Origin: Acanthosoma haemorrhoidale
Taxonomy: Eukaryota > Arthropoda > Insecta > Hemiptera > Acanthosomatidae
Length of the DNA stretch: 64,000 nt
Assembly (NCBI GenBank): GCA_930367205.1
Contig: OV884012.1
Location: 150,799,405-150,863,404 of the forward strand
Direction of reading: 5' to 3'
Position numbers and translations under genes: made by a program. Under the pieces are notes generated by a model. That model was not told the DNA's origin. It ran no database searches and worked only from the letters and a program-made list of their open reading frames with translations. The stretch's first letter is position 1. Each line of letters opens with the position of its first letter. Positions 13,523 to 24,824 of the stretch are shown here, in pieces.

Positions 13523-13911
13523 TATTTTCGTACAGACTACTTCAAAGGACACCCCATCTCTCAATAGAAAATAAACTACTTATTCACAAAGTTATACTTA
13601 AGCCAATCTGGACATACGGGATAGAGCTATGGGGGACAGCAAAAAAGTCAAACATCAAGCGCATCCAATCCTTTCAATCAAAAGTCCTGAGAACAATAGT
13701 AAATGCCCCTTATTACGTCAGCAAGTTAACTCTTCATAATGATCTGAATATACCCTACATTCTTGAACTCATCCCTTCCAAGTTCATAAAATTCCATAGT
13801 AACCTATCCAACCACCTTAATTCCCTACCACAGTCATTGCACTGCACCACTCATCCCTATAATCCTCCTCGGAGACTAAAACGGCAGTGGGCTCGTGGCC
13901 TGCTATAAATA
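13523..13911 (+). mobile_element. Family A copy, truncated at both ends
   Basis: It encodes the C-terminal part of the jockey-like RT ORF nearly intact: RTPHLSIENKLLIHKVILKP, TYGIELWGTAKKSNIKRIQS, then LRTIVNAPYYVS and a stop near 13908. The frame is open for about 125 codons, the best preserved in the window. It has no 3' UTR: similarity ends just after the stop (CTGCTATAAAT). No target duplication is visible, so the 3' end may have been deleted later or copied from a prematurely ended transcript. Confidence 0.85.
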
Positions 13912-16019
13912 AGTATATGTTTGAATTAAATGACGTCCTTAATTTATTCTAGCCAAAAAGAAAAACTCATCTCAAATAGCTTCCTAGACTTGGGAAAACA
14001 TAAAATTAGTTAAAAGGTCACAACATTTCCCGTTTAATTTCTATCCTATACTTCCCACAAGTTTCAACCACACTAAAAAAATTGCAGGCAGTGCAATCCT
14101 ACTTGTGGAACATTGGTATGTATAAGGGGAACTTTAAAATGATTCTTTCATAATTGTTTGAAGATCAAGCCCCTCCCTTCGATCTCGGTAATAAAAAATG
14201 TTGAACAGAAAGGCACTTGTACAAAAACCAAGTATGATTCTCGTACTAAACCAGTGACTTATCCATTATGGTGAGTGTGGTGTTCACCAGACTGTTCGGT
14301 TTTAGGGTGGAATATATTTTCCACTTCAAGCTATACCAATCCATTGGTAATGTAACAAGCATATCCATAGATCCGACCGAAACAGTAGCAGCTATAAGCC
14401 CACTCCTTCGCCAATACTTCCTCAACTCCATTACTGGCCAAGTTTGCTTCACTTAGCTTACCAAGCTCAGAGCCTTCAGTCTACTGAGGTACTCGTAGCG
14501 GCCGTTAAACTGCATGTAAATGACTGCTAGATCATGGATTCTGATAGATTACGGAGGAAGGTCAGAATATCAAGTTCATCTTATAATAACTGTAATTTAT
14601 AAAAAAACTAGCCTAATTTTTAATTAATCTTTCAAACTACGATTACCTTACTCTTTTGTTATGGACAATGTACTTAAATGATGAGAAAATCTACTTCAGC
14701 TATTATCCGAATCAAATTAAATCGAGTCATCTATGGTAACATATTAATTTCACTGAATGCTAAGATGTTGCTGGAGCTAAGTGAATTTGGATCTAAACCA
14801 AATAATGCCTCAGAGCATCTCCTTAGCCCGATGAAGATATTCGATTACGAAGCCGAGTAATTGAAAATTTAGTAGGATTCTCCCCAGACCTGTATTATGT
14901 ACGACACTGTCTCGAATCTCAACACCGATCGATGATAATTAATCTAAACAATTGAATTGGATAGATTGGCTTTTTGGCGTGAAACTCTCCGATCGTCAAC
15001 TTCGTGGTTTATACATTTAAATTCAATGATGTAGCATACCGATGAGAGCCCGAGAGTTTACTAGTGCGGGGGCAGAACACCAAGTCTCAGGAGGTACAGC
15101 ATTTCTCAAATGTCAGCCGTTTGTTATTAATAGAGTGTTATGGTGCCCGATTTACTATTGCAAGATGTTGATAAAAACAATGTAAATCACTTGTTATAGA
15201 CATGTACTACGTTGCAAAAATGTGAAAATTTCATGCAAATGAAAGGTGCAAATCTTCTCGGTCCTCGGAGGTAACAAGCTCTGTCGGGCCAGTGATAACC
15301 CCATAGTAGGTCTGGAGTTATAGGATTCCTGAGTAAGTCCTTGTAGCGACCGCTAACTACATAAGATAAATCACCCTATACTCTATTGCATATATATTGT
15401 AAGCAAAAGTAAAATAACATGGACTAAATGTATTATAAACAAATATAAATCATTGTGAATGTGTTAAGCAATAAAAGGCGGAAGCCAACTAAGTCACACG
15501 AGACAGGTCATAAACATAACAACCCTTTGTGGGCCTCTCTACCTCCAGGGCTTGTACCCTGGTCGGGTAAGCAGGCGGCGGTCACGTTCCTCGCCACAGG
15601 TGTGCGTGGGAACCACCGCCGGCTTAGACCCTTGCAGCCTCCCAGCAGGCAAGGGGACAGGGTACTTAAGGCAGGGATCCTGGCCCAGTTAATTAGTCTT
15701 TCGTGGGCTTTACTCGTTGACGCTTGCTTGGTTTCCACTCGAACTCTGAAAACTTGACTAATTCTTTATGAAACCTTTGTACCTCTTCTCTTGAACATAG
15801 TGGATTGTCGGGGCACATACCTATCATAAATGGAGTCAGATAGTAACGCCGTCATGGAACGATTGTCCAGGTTATAAACTCGAACCATCCGCACTTGTCA
15901 CTAGGGCTAGGGTGATCAGGCACCCCCTAGTGACGACACGACAGTCCTATTCTTCCTACACTTGAATATTTTGTCATACGATTCTATATCTATTCTACTT
16001 TGGGACTCCAATGAACTTT
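13912..16019. other. Mixed spacer with moderately GC-rich patches
   Basis: The patches at about 14240-14470, 14880-15350 and 15490-15760 are less AT-rich than their surroundings. In the third, both strands stay open (15455-15757 + and 15508-15738 -), which reflects high GC more than coding. I recognise no domain. The last patch could be the degraded 5' part or ORF1 of the retroelement that begins near 16020, but I see no zinc-knuckle (CCHC) cysteine pattern. Confidence 0.35.
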
Positions 16020-17235
16020 CATTACTACTATAATCCAAAAACATTGACATTGCCCTACAGAAACGCACCGTATCACCGACATAACTTCTTTATTACGGAA
16101 TACAAAACACCCAGATGACAGTGCCCTTTCCATTACTTTGGTAGCTCTGCTATTATCATTCCCGCCTGCATTTCTTACTATCCTGGCCCTTCCACTACAA
16201 CCATGGAATGCTTGCAAAGTTCCCTCTATGTCCCGTACTCTTCCGCCGTTATGTCTGCGTATTGCCTTCCCAACTAAGCTGATACTCCTCATACTCTACA
16301 AACATATCTTCTCCTTTGGTCCTCGATTTATTGCAGGCTCAATAGGGGTAATTTCTATCTTCTAAATAATGTCTATCTTCGCTCAAAAGCCCCATTTCTT
16401 CCTAAACTTGCTTATCAGCCTAAATCCCGTTAAAAACTCCCTGACATAAATGATTATTTCATAATCTGGTCTGAATCGCGTCCCTTCCAACTTATCCAAC
16501 CCATTTGACCTATCCTTTATCCCCAGCCTTCTTTCATTCAACGCCAATATCAATCCATATTACTGCAACCAAAGACCGTCCTTGAATCCTATCTTTACCT
16601 TCACATTCTGCTCGAACCTTGAGGCGACATAGACGACGTTACTACTAACGTGAAGCCAGTGTACACAAATAAACCAAGGAAATGTACCACTATAAAAAAA
16701 CGAACAGAGTTTCCACACATAGAACAACTACTGACTAATAATAGGTTGGTAAGAAAGTAATGGCAACTTGCTCAATACCCATACAACAGAAAAGGACTTC
16801 ACTAACTTACAAGACGACTTCAAAAAGAACTATAAAAACACCTCAACATCCCCTTTATAGAATGGACTAACTGACTGACTCATAATGACCGGTTGTAATG
16901 GTCAGCTGGAAGGATTTTATGGTCAAAGAGTTTTATAATTACATAACACTCTACATCCCCTCCGCTATATGACAAGACTCCTGGGCAAAGACCGATGAAC
17001 AGAATGCTTGTGTTCTTTATCTGTCAAACGTGTTTCGCCCTCACGAAACCATCCCCGACCCTGAACAATGTTCCCTAGCAAGCAATCAACTAAACACACA
17101 CCTGACTCTCTCTCCTTAAGCCCCTGCTTTTCATCCTAAAGAAGTAGCCTTAGTCATTCTTACAATTCCTTCCAAAAAGCTCCTGTTTCGATCTTTTAAC
17201 TCTAACTATCCTCAAACAGGTCGTCAATGGGGGAT
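16020..17235 (+). pseudogene. Jockey-type ORF2 fragment: endonuclease, linker and start of RT (decayed)
   Basis: The plus strand is C-rich and G-poor, as in the other non-LTR copies here, and gives broken readings in jockey ORF2 order. The apurinic endonuclease region includes SSAIIIPACISYYPGPS (about 16140-16190), then VMSAYCLPN (about 16248-16274) matching the family's 'SxYxPPN' motif, and FGPRFIAG (about 16315-16338), where the family has a 'GGDxNA' block. The linker reads TNNRLVRK, stop, WQLAQYPY (about 16730-16790), like the conserved R..WQ..R.P segment. The RT leader reads WAKTDEQNACVLYLSNVFRP (from 16982) and FHPKEVALVILTIPSKK (from about 17129). Stops and frameshifts are frequent. The RT catalytic core and 3' end are missing. 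It may belong to family A or to a sister family; they do not overlap in sequence, so I cannot tell. Confidence 0.75.
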
Positions 17236-18211
17236 CTCGACGTGAAATGTATGCAATACCAACAACATTAAGGATTTCAGAATAGGCAAACCGAACAACT
17301 AAAATTAAAATATAAAAACTATAAACATTGCAGTTAATTTTTGACTTAATATAAAAAAAAAAAATTTACTTACTATTAAAAAAATGAATAAAAAACCTGT
17401 GAAAAATAAATATATATTCACACGACAGGTTTATATATTGTACTAACTCTGAGTGTAAGGGATGATCAGCCTTCATCAGGATAGGTTAGACCCAGAGATC
17501 AGTTTAATTGCCTTAAATTTCATTGCAGAAGAAAAGCAAACTGGTAAGAAACTCATATGACAAAAGAAGTTCAACCAAGGACATGATGGATTATAAGTTT
17601 TAATCAATACAAAACTGTTTAACTTGTAAAAAGCTTTAATTGTCTTCACAATTTTCCCTAATAAGTGGTTACAGTGAGTGCCCCTCCACTGCCTCCAGTG
17701 ATGGCTTCAAGTGCGCACTGGAAATAAAAAATAATGCCCCTTTTAACTTTTTTTGATAACCAGTGTCTTTACCTCTTTGATAACTGTTTCTACTACCAAC
17801 TTAAATACAACCTTTTCCCCTTCTTTCTCTTCATTTAGTATTTCATTTGTGCTAAATGCCAAGATAAAAAGAAGACAAGTGACTGCATAATTTATCAGGG
17901 AGGATAGTCCTTTCTCTTGCTGTGAACTATTTTTAGTTACTTAAATGTAGTCATCGTCGAGAAAAAAAACTGAGGCACTACGACTTTTAAAAAAGAAAAA
18001 CAAGAAAGATAATAACCAAGAGAATTCAATATTCTTCAAGAAGAATACAAAGACGGAAATGACAAATTGTTCTAAATAATAAAGCTGTGATAGCAATTTT
18101 ATTTTACATAAATTAGCAGGAAATACTAAATCATCCAACTTATAAGGTTAACGTAACTATCAGAGATACGATTTCCCTTCCTCTATTTTATTTATTTATT
18201 TGTTTTTGTTT
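17236..18211. other. AT-rich spacer
   Basis: Nothing recognisable is present. It is AT-rich with A/T runs around 17350 and 17970-18010 and has no gene-like frame. Confidence 0.4.
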
Positions 18212-18262
18212 GTTAAAATTACAATCTGCCTTAATAGGCAATAAGTAATTGTGATAAATGAT
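18212..18262 (-). mobile_element. Family A 3'-terminal fragment
   Basis: About 50 bases match the extreme 3' end of family A in reverse (AATTACAATCTGCC, then GGCAATAAGTAATTGTGATA). It stands alone, 120 bp from a second minus-strand copy. It may be a very short insertion or a piece separated from the neighbour by inserted sequence. Confidence 0.7.
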
Positions 18263-18379
18263 AATATTTTATGTCATCACTATTGAAATAGGTTTTATTC
18301 AATATAACATTTAAGTATTCTTATATGTCATTTGAAGTAAATATTTAAAGTTATGTATATTCTTTGCAAATTAATACAC

Positions 18380-18653
18380 TTTTAAAATTGCAATATGCCT
18401 CATTGGGCAATAAGTAATTTTGATAAATGTTCTCATTCATACCATATTTCCAATCTGTATTCACTCACTCATTCATAGAGTATTTACAAACAGCCCAGAG
18501 ACCTCCCAAATCCACATGGTTGTCACCTCCCTCGCATGCGAAAGAGGAAGCGGAGTCTTGGGAAGTCTCCCATGCTCCTCCGTCAGCCGCGTCACCGGAT
18601 ACGAGCCAGCGGAGGCTGACGAAGAGCGCGAGAACCACAGACGCTCAGGACAT
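18380..18653 (-). mobile_element. Family A 3' UTR copy (5'-truncated)
   Basis: A complete distal 3' UTR in reverse orientation, ending at the TCAGGACAT motif. It keeps the GC-rich domain in its most symmetrical form: the two strands of one stem are CCTCCG (18577-18582) and CGGAGG (18610-18615). It contains no ORF2 sequence. No clear target duplication. Confidence 0.85.
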
Positions 18654-20135
18654 TGACTGTAGTTACCGAAAAGATTCTAATCTGTATCCATATAATAAAG
18701 CCCAAAACCGCAAAGTCTTGGTCTTTCGAGTAAGTTTGATCAATGAGAAATGAAGTATTGCGATCAATTCTACAGTTGACTGGAAAAAACAATGTAGTTT
18801 TATTCAATTTAGAGATAAATATTTAAAAGCGGAGACAATATCTTCCCTGAAAACCAAATTGATCATTTGATGATCAAATCCAAACTACTCTACATTCTAG
18901 TCAATTAAAGTCACCAGTTGCTGAAGATTAAAGAATCCTCGTGCTCTCTTTTTGCGTATGTTAACTGTGAAGTGCTTTCTCATTATTACTCCTCGGCTAG
19001 TCGCCGATTGTAAATCCTCACCACACACATTATCTAGGAGTTCAGGAATCATTTGGAAGATGGCCTCTTGACTGGAGCATAGTGGAACCAAGCAAGTTTT
19101 TTTCTTTTTTAGCAGAGTTGATTGCTGTTGATATGGTGATATGCTGGTGATATGATATGGTCACTTCAATTAATCATTTTTTTAAAATGGGGAACCAGAT
19201 ACAAATCCCTTTAGACCATAAATAGGCTTACATACATACAGCAAGGTCAATTTCAATAATTTAATTTTTGTATTGGTTTTTAGGAGTGTCACTTGGACAT
19301 CACCCGTCTTCTATTTCAAAACTTGATCAAAAATGATTTTGTAAAAAAGAATTTCCCCATTAACTTATTTTTCATTTTATACTTTCATAATTTTTTTTAA
19401 AATGATAAACAGAAAGAAAACTTTAGCTCACGTAGGTAACATGTACCGAACCAAAAATAAGTATACATTATTATTCTCACTTTCAAAGAAGAAAAAAATG
19501 GATATTTTCATAATTGTGACACGTTTTCTATGCCTTACTTTAATTCCCTGATTTTGAGGTTCCAAAAATATGAGCCTCAGTTAGCATGAGTGGATATTTT
19601 TGGCGTAAGTCAATTGTTTGTTGTCTGAGTAAAACTCCAAACAGAGACCAAAAAGATAGTATGGTCACTTGAAAACGAAAATCCCAAATAACAGCCTGGG
19701 CCTCTTCAGAAAATTAATTTATTTACTTATCAACGTTTCACCAGACATTTTCATTATGAAAAAAAATAAAAGTCAACTTTTTTATTTATATAGTAAACTG
19801 TAGTATAACATAATTTTTAAATCACATAAAATAATAACTTTCATTAATTTACCAATTGAAGAATTAAAATATATAAGCTGAACTCAATACAATTTTTGTT
19901 ATTGGAAGCTATGATTTAATCTTTAAACAAATCTTCAACAATTTAACTATAAAATTCAATAAATTTGTAAAAAGAACAATGTAATTCGTTTATTTAAAGT
20001 CTAAGGCCACTAATTAGAAAAATGCACTATCTGTTGCTTAAATTATTATTCTGAGAATAATGGGATGTATTCTACTTTTGTAATTTTAATAAGCTGGGTA
20101 ATCTTTATATTTTCTTTTATATATATTAACTCTAT
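18654..20135. other. AT-rich spacer
   Basis: No gene is supported. The minus-strand frame at 18897-19091 (64 codons) has no recognisable motif. The rest is AT-rich with long poly(A)/poly(T) stretches. Confidence 0.4.
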
Positions 20136-20234
20136 TAAGATAAAATTGCATATGTTTTATCGAGCAATAAGTATTTGTGATAAATGTTCTCATTCATGCC
20201 ATATACAGAATTTTCATTCACTCGCTCATTCATA
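20136..20234 (-). mobile_element. Family A 3'-end fragment, diverged
   Basis: About 100 bases match the 3' terminus of family A in reverse (GAGCAATAAGTATTTGTGAT, GTTCTCATTCATGCCATATA, CATTCACTCGCTCATTCATA) with more substitutions than other copies. ATATTAA occurs on both sides (about 20123 and 20232) and may be a short target duplication. Confidence 0.75.
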
Positions 20235-20565
20235 TTAATTAATTAATATAAAAAGTAACTATATAGTAAATTTATTTTTGAATTTGCAACATGTACTAAT
20301 TTATTCAGTACGTAGTAATAATTATTATTGAGATAGACAATTGTTTTGTAGACAAAGAATCCTAGTTTCCTGGAACAATTCGTTCCCATAGACATGATAA
20401 TAAAAGCAATGATCACGTAAGAACCGTTCTAAGTGGACGTTTTACCATCAATAGTAACACAAATGACCTATTCTTGTATGAATTATTTCTTATTTATCGG
20501 ATAAATAAGTACTTTATTTTAATGTAAAGGGGGAAATTGTAAGAAAAATTTAATTATAAAAACTA

Positions 20566-20640
20566 GATATTTTAGGCCAACAGGGGTTTTGGGGGTCGAT
20601 CTGCCGTCCAATCCCCAGGTTTGATTCTTGGGGAGGAAGA
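20566..20640 (+). other. tRNA-like T-arm with possible A box (candidate SINE head)
   Basis: CCAGG-TTTGATT-CTTGG (20615-20631) folds as a five-pair stem with a seven-base T-loop matching the tRNA B box, and the stem extends to seven pairs. TAGGCCAACAGG (20573-20584) lies about 45 bases upstream, the normal A-to-B spacing. No acceptor stem forms, so it is not a tRNA gene. The GC-richer tract to about 20990 could be the body of a SINE, but no second copy is present to test this. Confidence 0.25.
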
Positions 20641-21559
20641 CAGCAAGGTGACATTACCAAGGAGGCACATTCAAAGACTGCCCCGAGGCTAGTAATATCG
20701 GAGACGACAAATACCGATCGGAGTAGCAAATATCAATGGCACCGAGGACAGATTTGATCCGCCCTAGAAGCTGTGGCCCCTCGCAGAAGGAACTTAGTCC
20801 ATGGATCTGCGAATATTAATTATAGCAAGTATCAGCTTCTGATTCAGAAGTGGACACGGTCAGCTCCGAAGCAATAAAACCGGCTCTCCTCAGGGGTTTA
20901 TCCTGCCCTTCTCGAGTTGATCAATCAAACCTTCACTTCATCCCCTATATTAATCTCATGCTTTGATGACCCCTCCCCCCTCACGTTCCCCCAGAAGTCA
21001 ATTTCCAATACCTCCCATACGAATGGCAAGGGATTAATGAAGGTTGCATTTATTAAATCAAAAGATTATAAATAATTTATTCAGGAAAAGGATTTAATTA
21101 AATCAGTTCAGAGAGAAATAATTAGTTTTCCATTCGATGTTTTTTAAAATTTGTTAATCGAAAATGAAACAGTAAATTATAACATTCGTTGTACAATATA
21201 AAATAATAGAAACACCTAAAAAAAACGAATTTTCCTACACAAGCCTAAAAAGTTATGCCGTTCATTTGACGTGATAGAGCGTAAACATTTATTATTACCT
21301 GGACAAAGGATGTCTCAATAAATCGTCTTACCTGAAAAAGGAAATATTAAATCTTTTGCACACTAAACAAATACTTATTTTATTAACTGTAAAATAATTT
21401 ACGATTAAAATATAAATTAACAAAAAATTAATGCCCCTCAGTATTTTTATGGCTTCTCTTAGTAGATGTATGATATTTAGGGATTTGCTATGATGGTGTT
21501 GTCCATAAATTCCCCCATTTATATGTGTTGAGACTGCTAAAGAAATGCTAATAATGACA
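20641..21559. other. Spacer, GC-richer to about 21000 and then AT-rich
   Basis: 20641-21000 is of higher complexity with no recognisable coding sequence. 21000-21559 is plain AT-rich sequence. No gene is supported. Confidence 0.35.
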
Positions 21560-22162
21560 CTGTCTGGAGTTATCAGATGTCAGGATCCCCAAGGTGGGGA
21601 TGAGATGCCCGCCGCGGGCTAGGGTCCCTACAATAGAGGTTGTCTAGGCCCCCGTCCGGGGAAGGCCGAGAAAGAGATAAAATGAGTGGACCTATGTTCT
21701 TTCACCCTTACTGGCAGCCTAGTCAGCGGGCAGCTTAATTCGTTTTGATCTGACTCAATAAGATCTTTGAAGGTGTGCCCTGCCAAAGCACTATGTTCAG
21801 GAGAAGAGGTAAAGGGTAGGTTTATAGGTAGTTTGTCTGGTCTTGGAATGACCACGAATTCACACTCGGTGTCTAAGGGTAGGCGAAAGCCGTCCGGATC
21901 TTAAAGGTGAGTGTGAACCGGAGAGAAGCAGACTGGATTGCCGTGGGAGACGTCACTAGGTGAAGTTTGTAGGGCCACGGCAACCGTTGTCTGCGAGGGA
22001 GAGGTCTCTCCCAAGGAGGTGCTAGTTTTAGCGAGACGAAGGCAGAGATTCCCACTAGGAACGTGTGGAGTCGGACAACGCCGGACTAAAACACAGTGAG
22101 GCTAGGAGAGATACAGAGGTAGTTGAATGAGAAAGCCATGGTGTGAGTAGAGCAGCCAGTGC

Positions 22163-22229
<67 letters not shown>

Positions 22230-22380
22230 AGTGTTCCAAGTGCCGGTTCTGTACATTCTGGCATCTGCCCCAAAAAGGGGCGGTTATATACGCAGGCCAG
22301 CCGTGGTGGGGGGGGGTCCCCCAACTGAGTCTGTTTCCCCCACCAGCAGCCTCCCTCTCTCCTACTGACGCCTTAAGTTT
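21560..22380. other. GC-rich island with GA-repeat, possible promoter/5' UTR or LTR
   Basis: An abrupt rise in GC and CpG content over about 800 bases, the strongest in the window, flanked by AT-rich DNA. It contains a long (AG)n tract. Minus-strand frames at 21628-21855 and 21873-22055 are open but have no recognisable domain. An island with a GAGA tract could be a promoter and 5' UTR. A solo LTR is another option, since a copia relic lies 300 bp away, but I see no second LTR copy. Function is not shown by the sequence. Confidence 0.35.
22163..22227. repeat. (AG)n microsatellite
   Basis: About 65 bases of nearly pure AG dinucleotide with a single AAAG interruption. On the other strand it reads (CT)n. 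Open frames crossing it (poly-RE or poly-LS) are artefacts. Such tracts can bind GAGA-factor-like proteins in arthropods. Confidence 0.95.
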
Positions 22381-22685
22381 ATTATTACAATGTAGAAACA
22401 TAAGTAAATATTTTCTGGACCGAGAAGAGGGGAACTTCTAATTATTCATGATTAAGAGGTTGACGCATAAAGACTTTAAGAACTGATTAACTCATATCAT
22501 TCAAAAGCACAAAGCAAAAAGATACACGCAACGGTTACTAAGTATCAACAGGAGTAATATCGATTTGTCAATAACTGATCTGTACTTCAACACCTTCCTT
22601 TATCATTTACTTGTTAAACAATCAAAACCAGTGAATAAACAAAAAAAAATAAAACATTATAATTGTCCCAAATCTTTATTTACCT

Positions 22686-23545
22686 ACTTTAGTCTTGGAC
22701 TTAGCAGAGGCTTCGTTTAACAATAAGAAAGTTGATTTTGAGTACCAACTGCCCGGATATGTATTTCTCCCTCTTGAACCTTTTCCCTGACGAGTAATTG
22801 GCGAATCGATATATGTTTTCAACGTTTGTGCCACACAGGGTTCTCTGATAATTTTATGGCAGCATTGCTATCAATAAACAGCATACCCTCTTTGAAGTCA
22901 GTCATCCCTTGAAGAAGTCTTTAGGTCCAATTCATGTCTCTCGTCCCCTCACTAGCAGCCATGACCTCTGCTTCTGTGGTAGAAATCGAGCCTTTTACTG
23001 AACCATGATACGGCACAACCTGAATACAAGCAATGCCAGTAGTAGACCTGCCAATTAACTTATCCAAGATCTGCATTATAGTAGCATTGAATAATTCCTG
23101 TTCTATAGTTCTTTTTGTATAATATTCCAAGTTTAGAAGTCCCCTTTGAATAAGGGAATATTCGTTTGAATCTGAGTATGTCACTATCGGAAGGATTCTT
23201 AAGCACTCTTGAAGCAATGTTGACAGAATAAGCGCATAGAATTGCACAATATGATGATGTACATCAAATACATAAGGGAGCCAACCGTTTTTTGATATTG
23301 AAAATGTAATAACATGCCGTTTCCGTTTTCTTTTTCGTTGCCCAAATTATCATTCAAAATTGGAGTACTCACAAGTCGACTCTCATCCATCTGTCATGCT
23401 GGGAGAAGCCTTTTAATGTTAGAATTTTGGCTTATTTTAATACCTTCCTTGATCCTGCTTATCTCCAAACAAATACAACAATCAGCTGGTTTAGCCTTGA
23501 TTTTTAACTCATGCTTTAATTTTCCTAAACGTTACTAAAAATAAA
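22686..23545 (-). pseudogene. Ty1/copia-type RT C-terminus and RNase H relic
   Basis: Reading leftwards on the minus strand gives the usual copia order with frameshifts. The RT end reads ISRIKEGIKISQNSNIKR (matching 'LGIEI.R....I.ISQ..YI'), then LVSTPILNDN and KTVGSLMYLM (the 'YR..VGSLMYL' motif). The RNase H region has TYSDSNEYSL (the aspartate of 'YSDADWAGD'), RSTTGIACIQVVPYHGSV and SISTTEAEVMAASEGTRDMN. Finally FIDSNAAIKLSENPVWHKR matches 'DNQSAI.L..NP..H.R.KHID', and NQLSYC, stop, TKPL matches 'DQLADI.TKPL'. Integrase, protease, gag and LTRs are not visible. It is an old truncated relic inserted on the minus strand. Confidence 0.85.
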
Positions 23546-24824
23546 AGATTTCTGAAAAAAAAAATCTCTTCATGAAGTGTTACGCTATGAATGGAGTTAA
23601 ACTTGATTTGGGTTTAATAGCTTTACAATTTCTAATTGTAAAAAGTTTTTCTATTTGTGCTTTTTTTATTTGTTAATAATTTTGTTTATAAAATAGCTTG
23701 CTTGTAGTTTAGGATATAACAAAAAAAAATTAATGAATTCATCTATATGTTAAAAAGCTCAAGGATTATTACGATTATCAATAATACTTATGTGGTCACT
23801 TAATATTAACATGAAAAGTATCTGACGTCACTGAACATGTCTTTTTTTTGGCATCTGAAGTTTTGACCTCCAAATATCTGCAAAATATCACCCACAAACC
23901 ATTTAAAGGCCAACTTTATTGATCAAATTGAAAGTAGTTAATAATAATTAGGCCAATTATAGCAACCAATAACCAATAGCAACTATATATATATATGTTT
24001 CCAGTCTGCATAACAACATATTACCACTTTGCATAATTAATGACTGATAATACGCTCGCTATGTGGACTCTCTGCAATGAGCAACGTTTGAACAAACATG
24101 GGCAAACATCACAGATGCCTGTCCGTAGGTAGTACGGTTGGTGTGTTTGCACTGTTACGCCTGGTAGGTTCATTGAATTTATTTTAGCTGTGTGTACTTG
24201 AATAACACTCTGCTATCTCTATGGCAATACATCTCGGTACAGACTTCTGTTCATTGATATTGTCCCATCCCCTAAATGGTTAAGATCACTAAGAACAGTT
24301 TGTTTAAAAACAATAATTCTTTTCTGAATTATGTAAAGTTCTTATGTAAATGATCGGTCTTACATAATTATGTAAATTATGTATCGGTCTTCTTGGGAAA
24401 CCGACCGTAAGACGTCCTCCCATATCCAAGAGCGCATTACCAACCTACCACCGATGTTTCTCCAGTCACATTTCTCTTAGAGTTCTGAATTTTTCCCATC
24501 ACCCTTTTGTTTCACACTTTATCGGCTGGTTGGTCTTTATCGCTGCCTTCTTTAGTCTGCTGGTCTACTGATTCATTGCCACACTGATCTGGAATGCACT
24601 GAAATGTACTTTGTCTCCCTCTCATCAGTAAGCCTTAGGTAACAATTTTAGATCATCTTATATGGCCTGAGAAATCCCTCACAGGTTTGCAATCACTGAG
24701 CATAACACCATAAAATTTAAATATATATATATATCAGTTTTCACCAGTAGACAGCGTTATGTTTGTTTCGTTATTCTTTTGTCAATGTTAGAATTGTTTT
24801 CTTTTGAGATTTGGTAGTCGATAC
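23546..24824. other. AT-rich spacer
   Basis: No gene is supported. The section 24040-24300 and the direct repeats of TTATGTAAA-type sequence near 24320-24390 are slightly more complex. An (AT) run lies at about 24722-24735. Confidence 0.4.

Noticed and set aside
15455..15757. 100-codon frame in a GC-richer patch just upstream of the endonuclease fragment, considered as retroelement ORF1
   Set aside because: No CCHC zinc-knuckle pattern or gag-like motif, and the opposite strand is open too.
16742..16767. TAGGTTGGTAAGAAAGTAAT looks like the end of a mariner element
   Set aside because: It reads in frame as the linker region of the jockey-type ORF2 fragment (NNRLVRK, stop, WQ), and no partner end or transposase lies nearby. 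The similarity is chance.
22055..22368. Frames encoding poly-RE or poly-LS
   Set aside because: Translation of the (AG)n microsatellite, not a gene.
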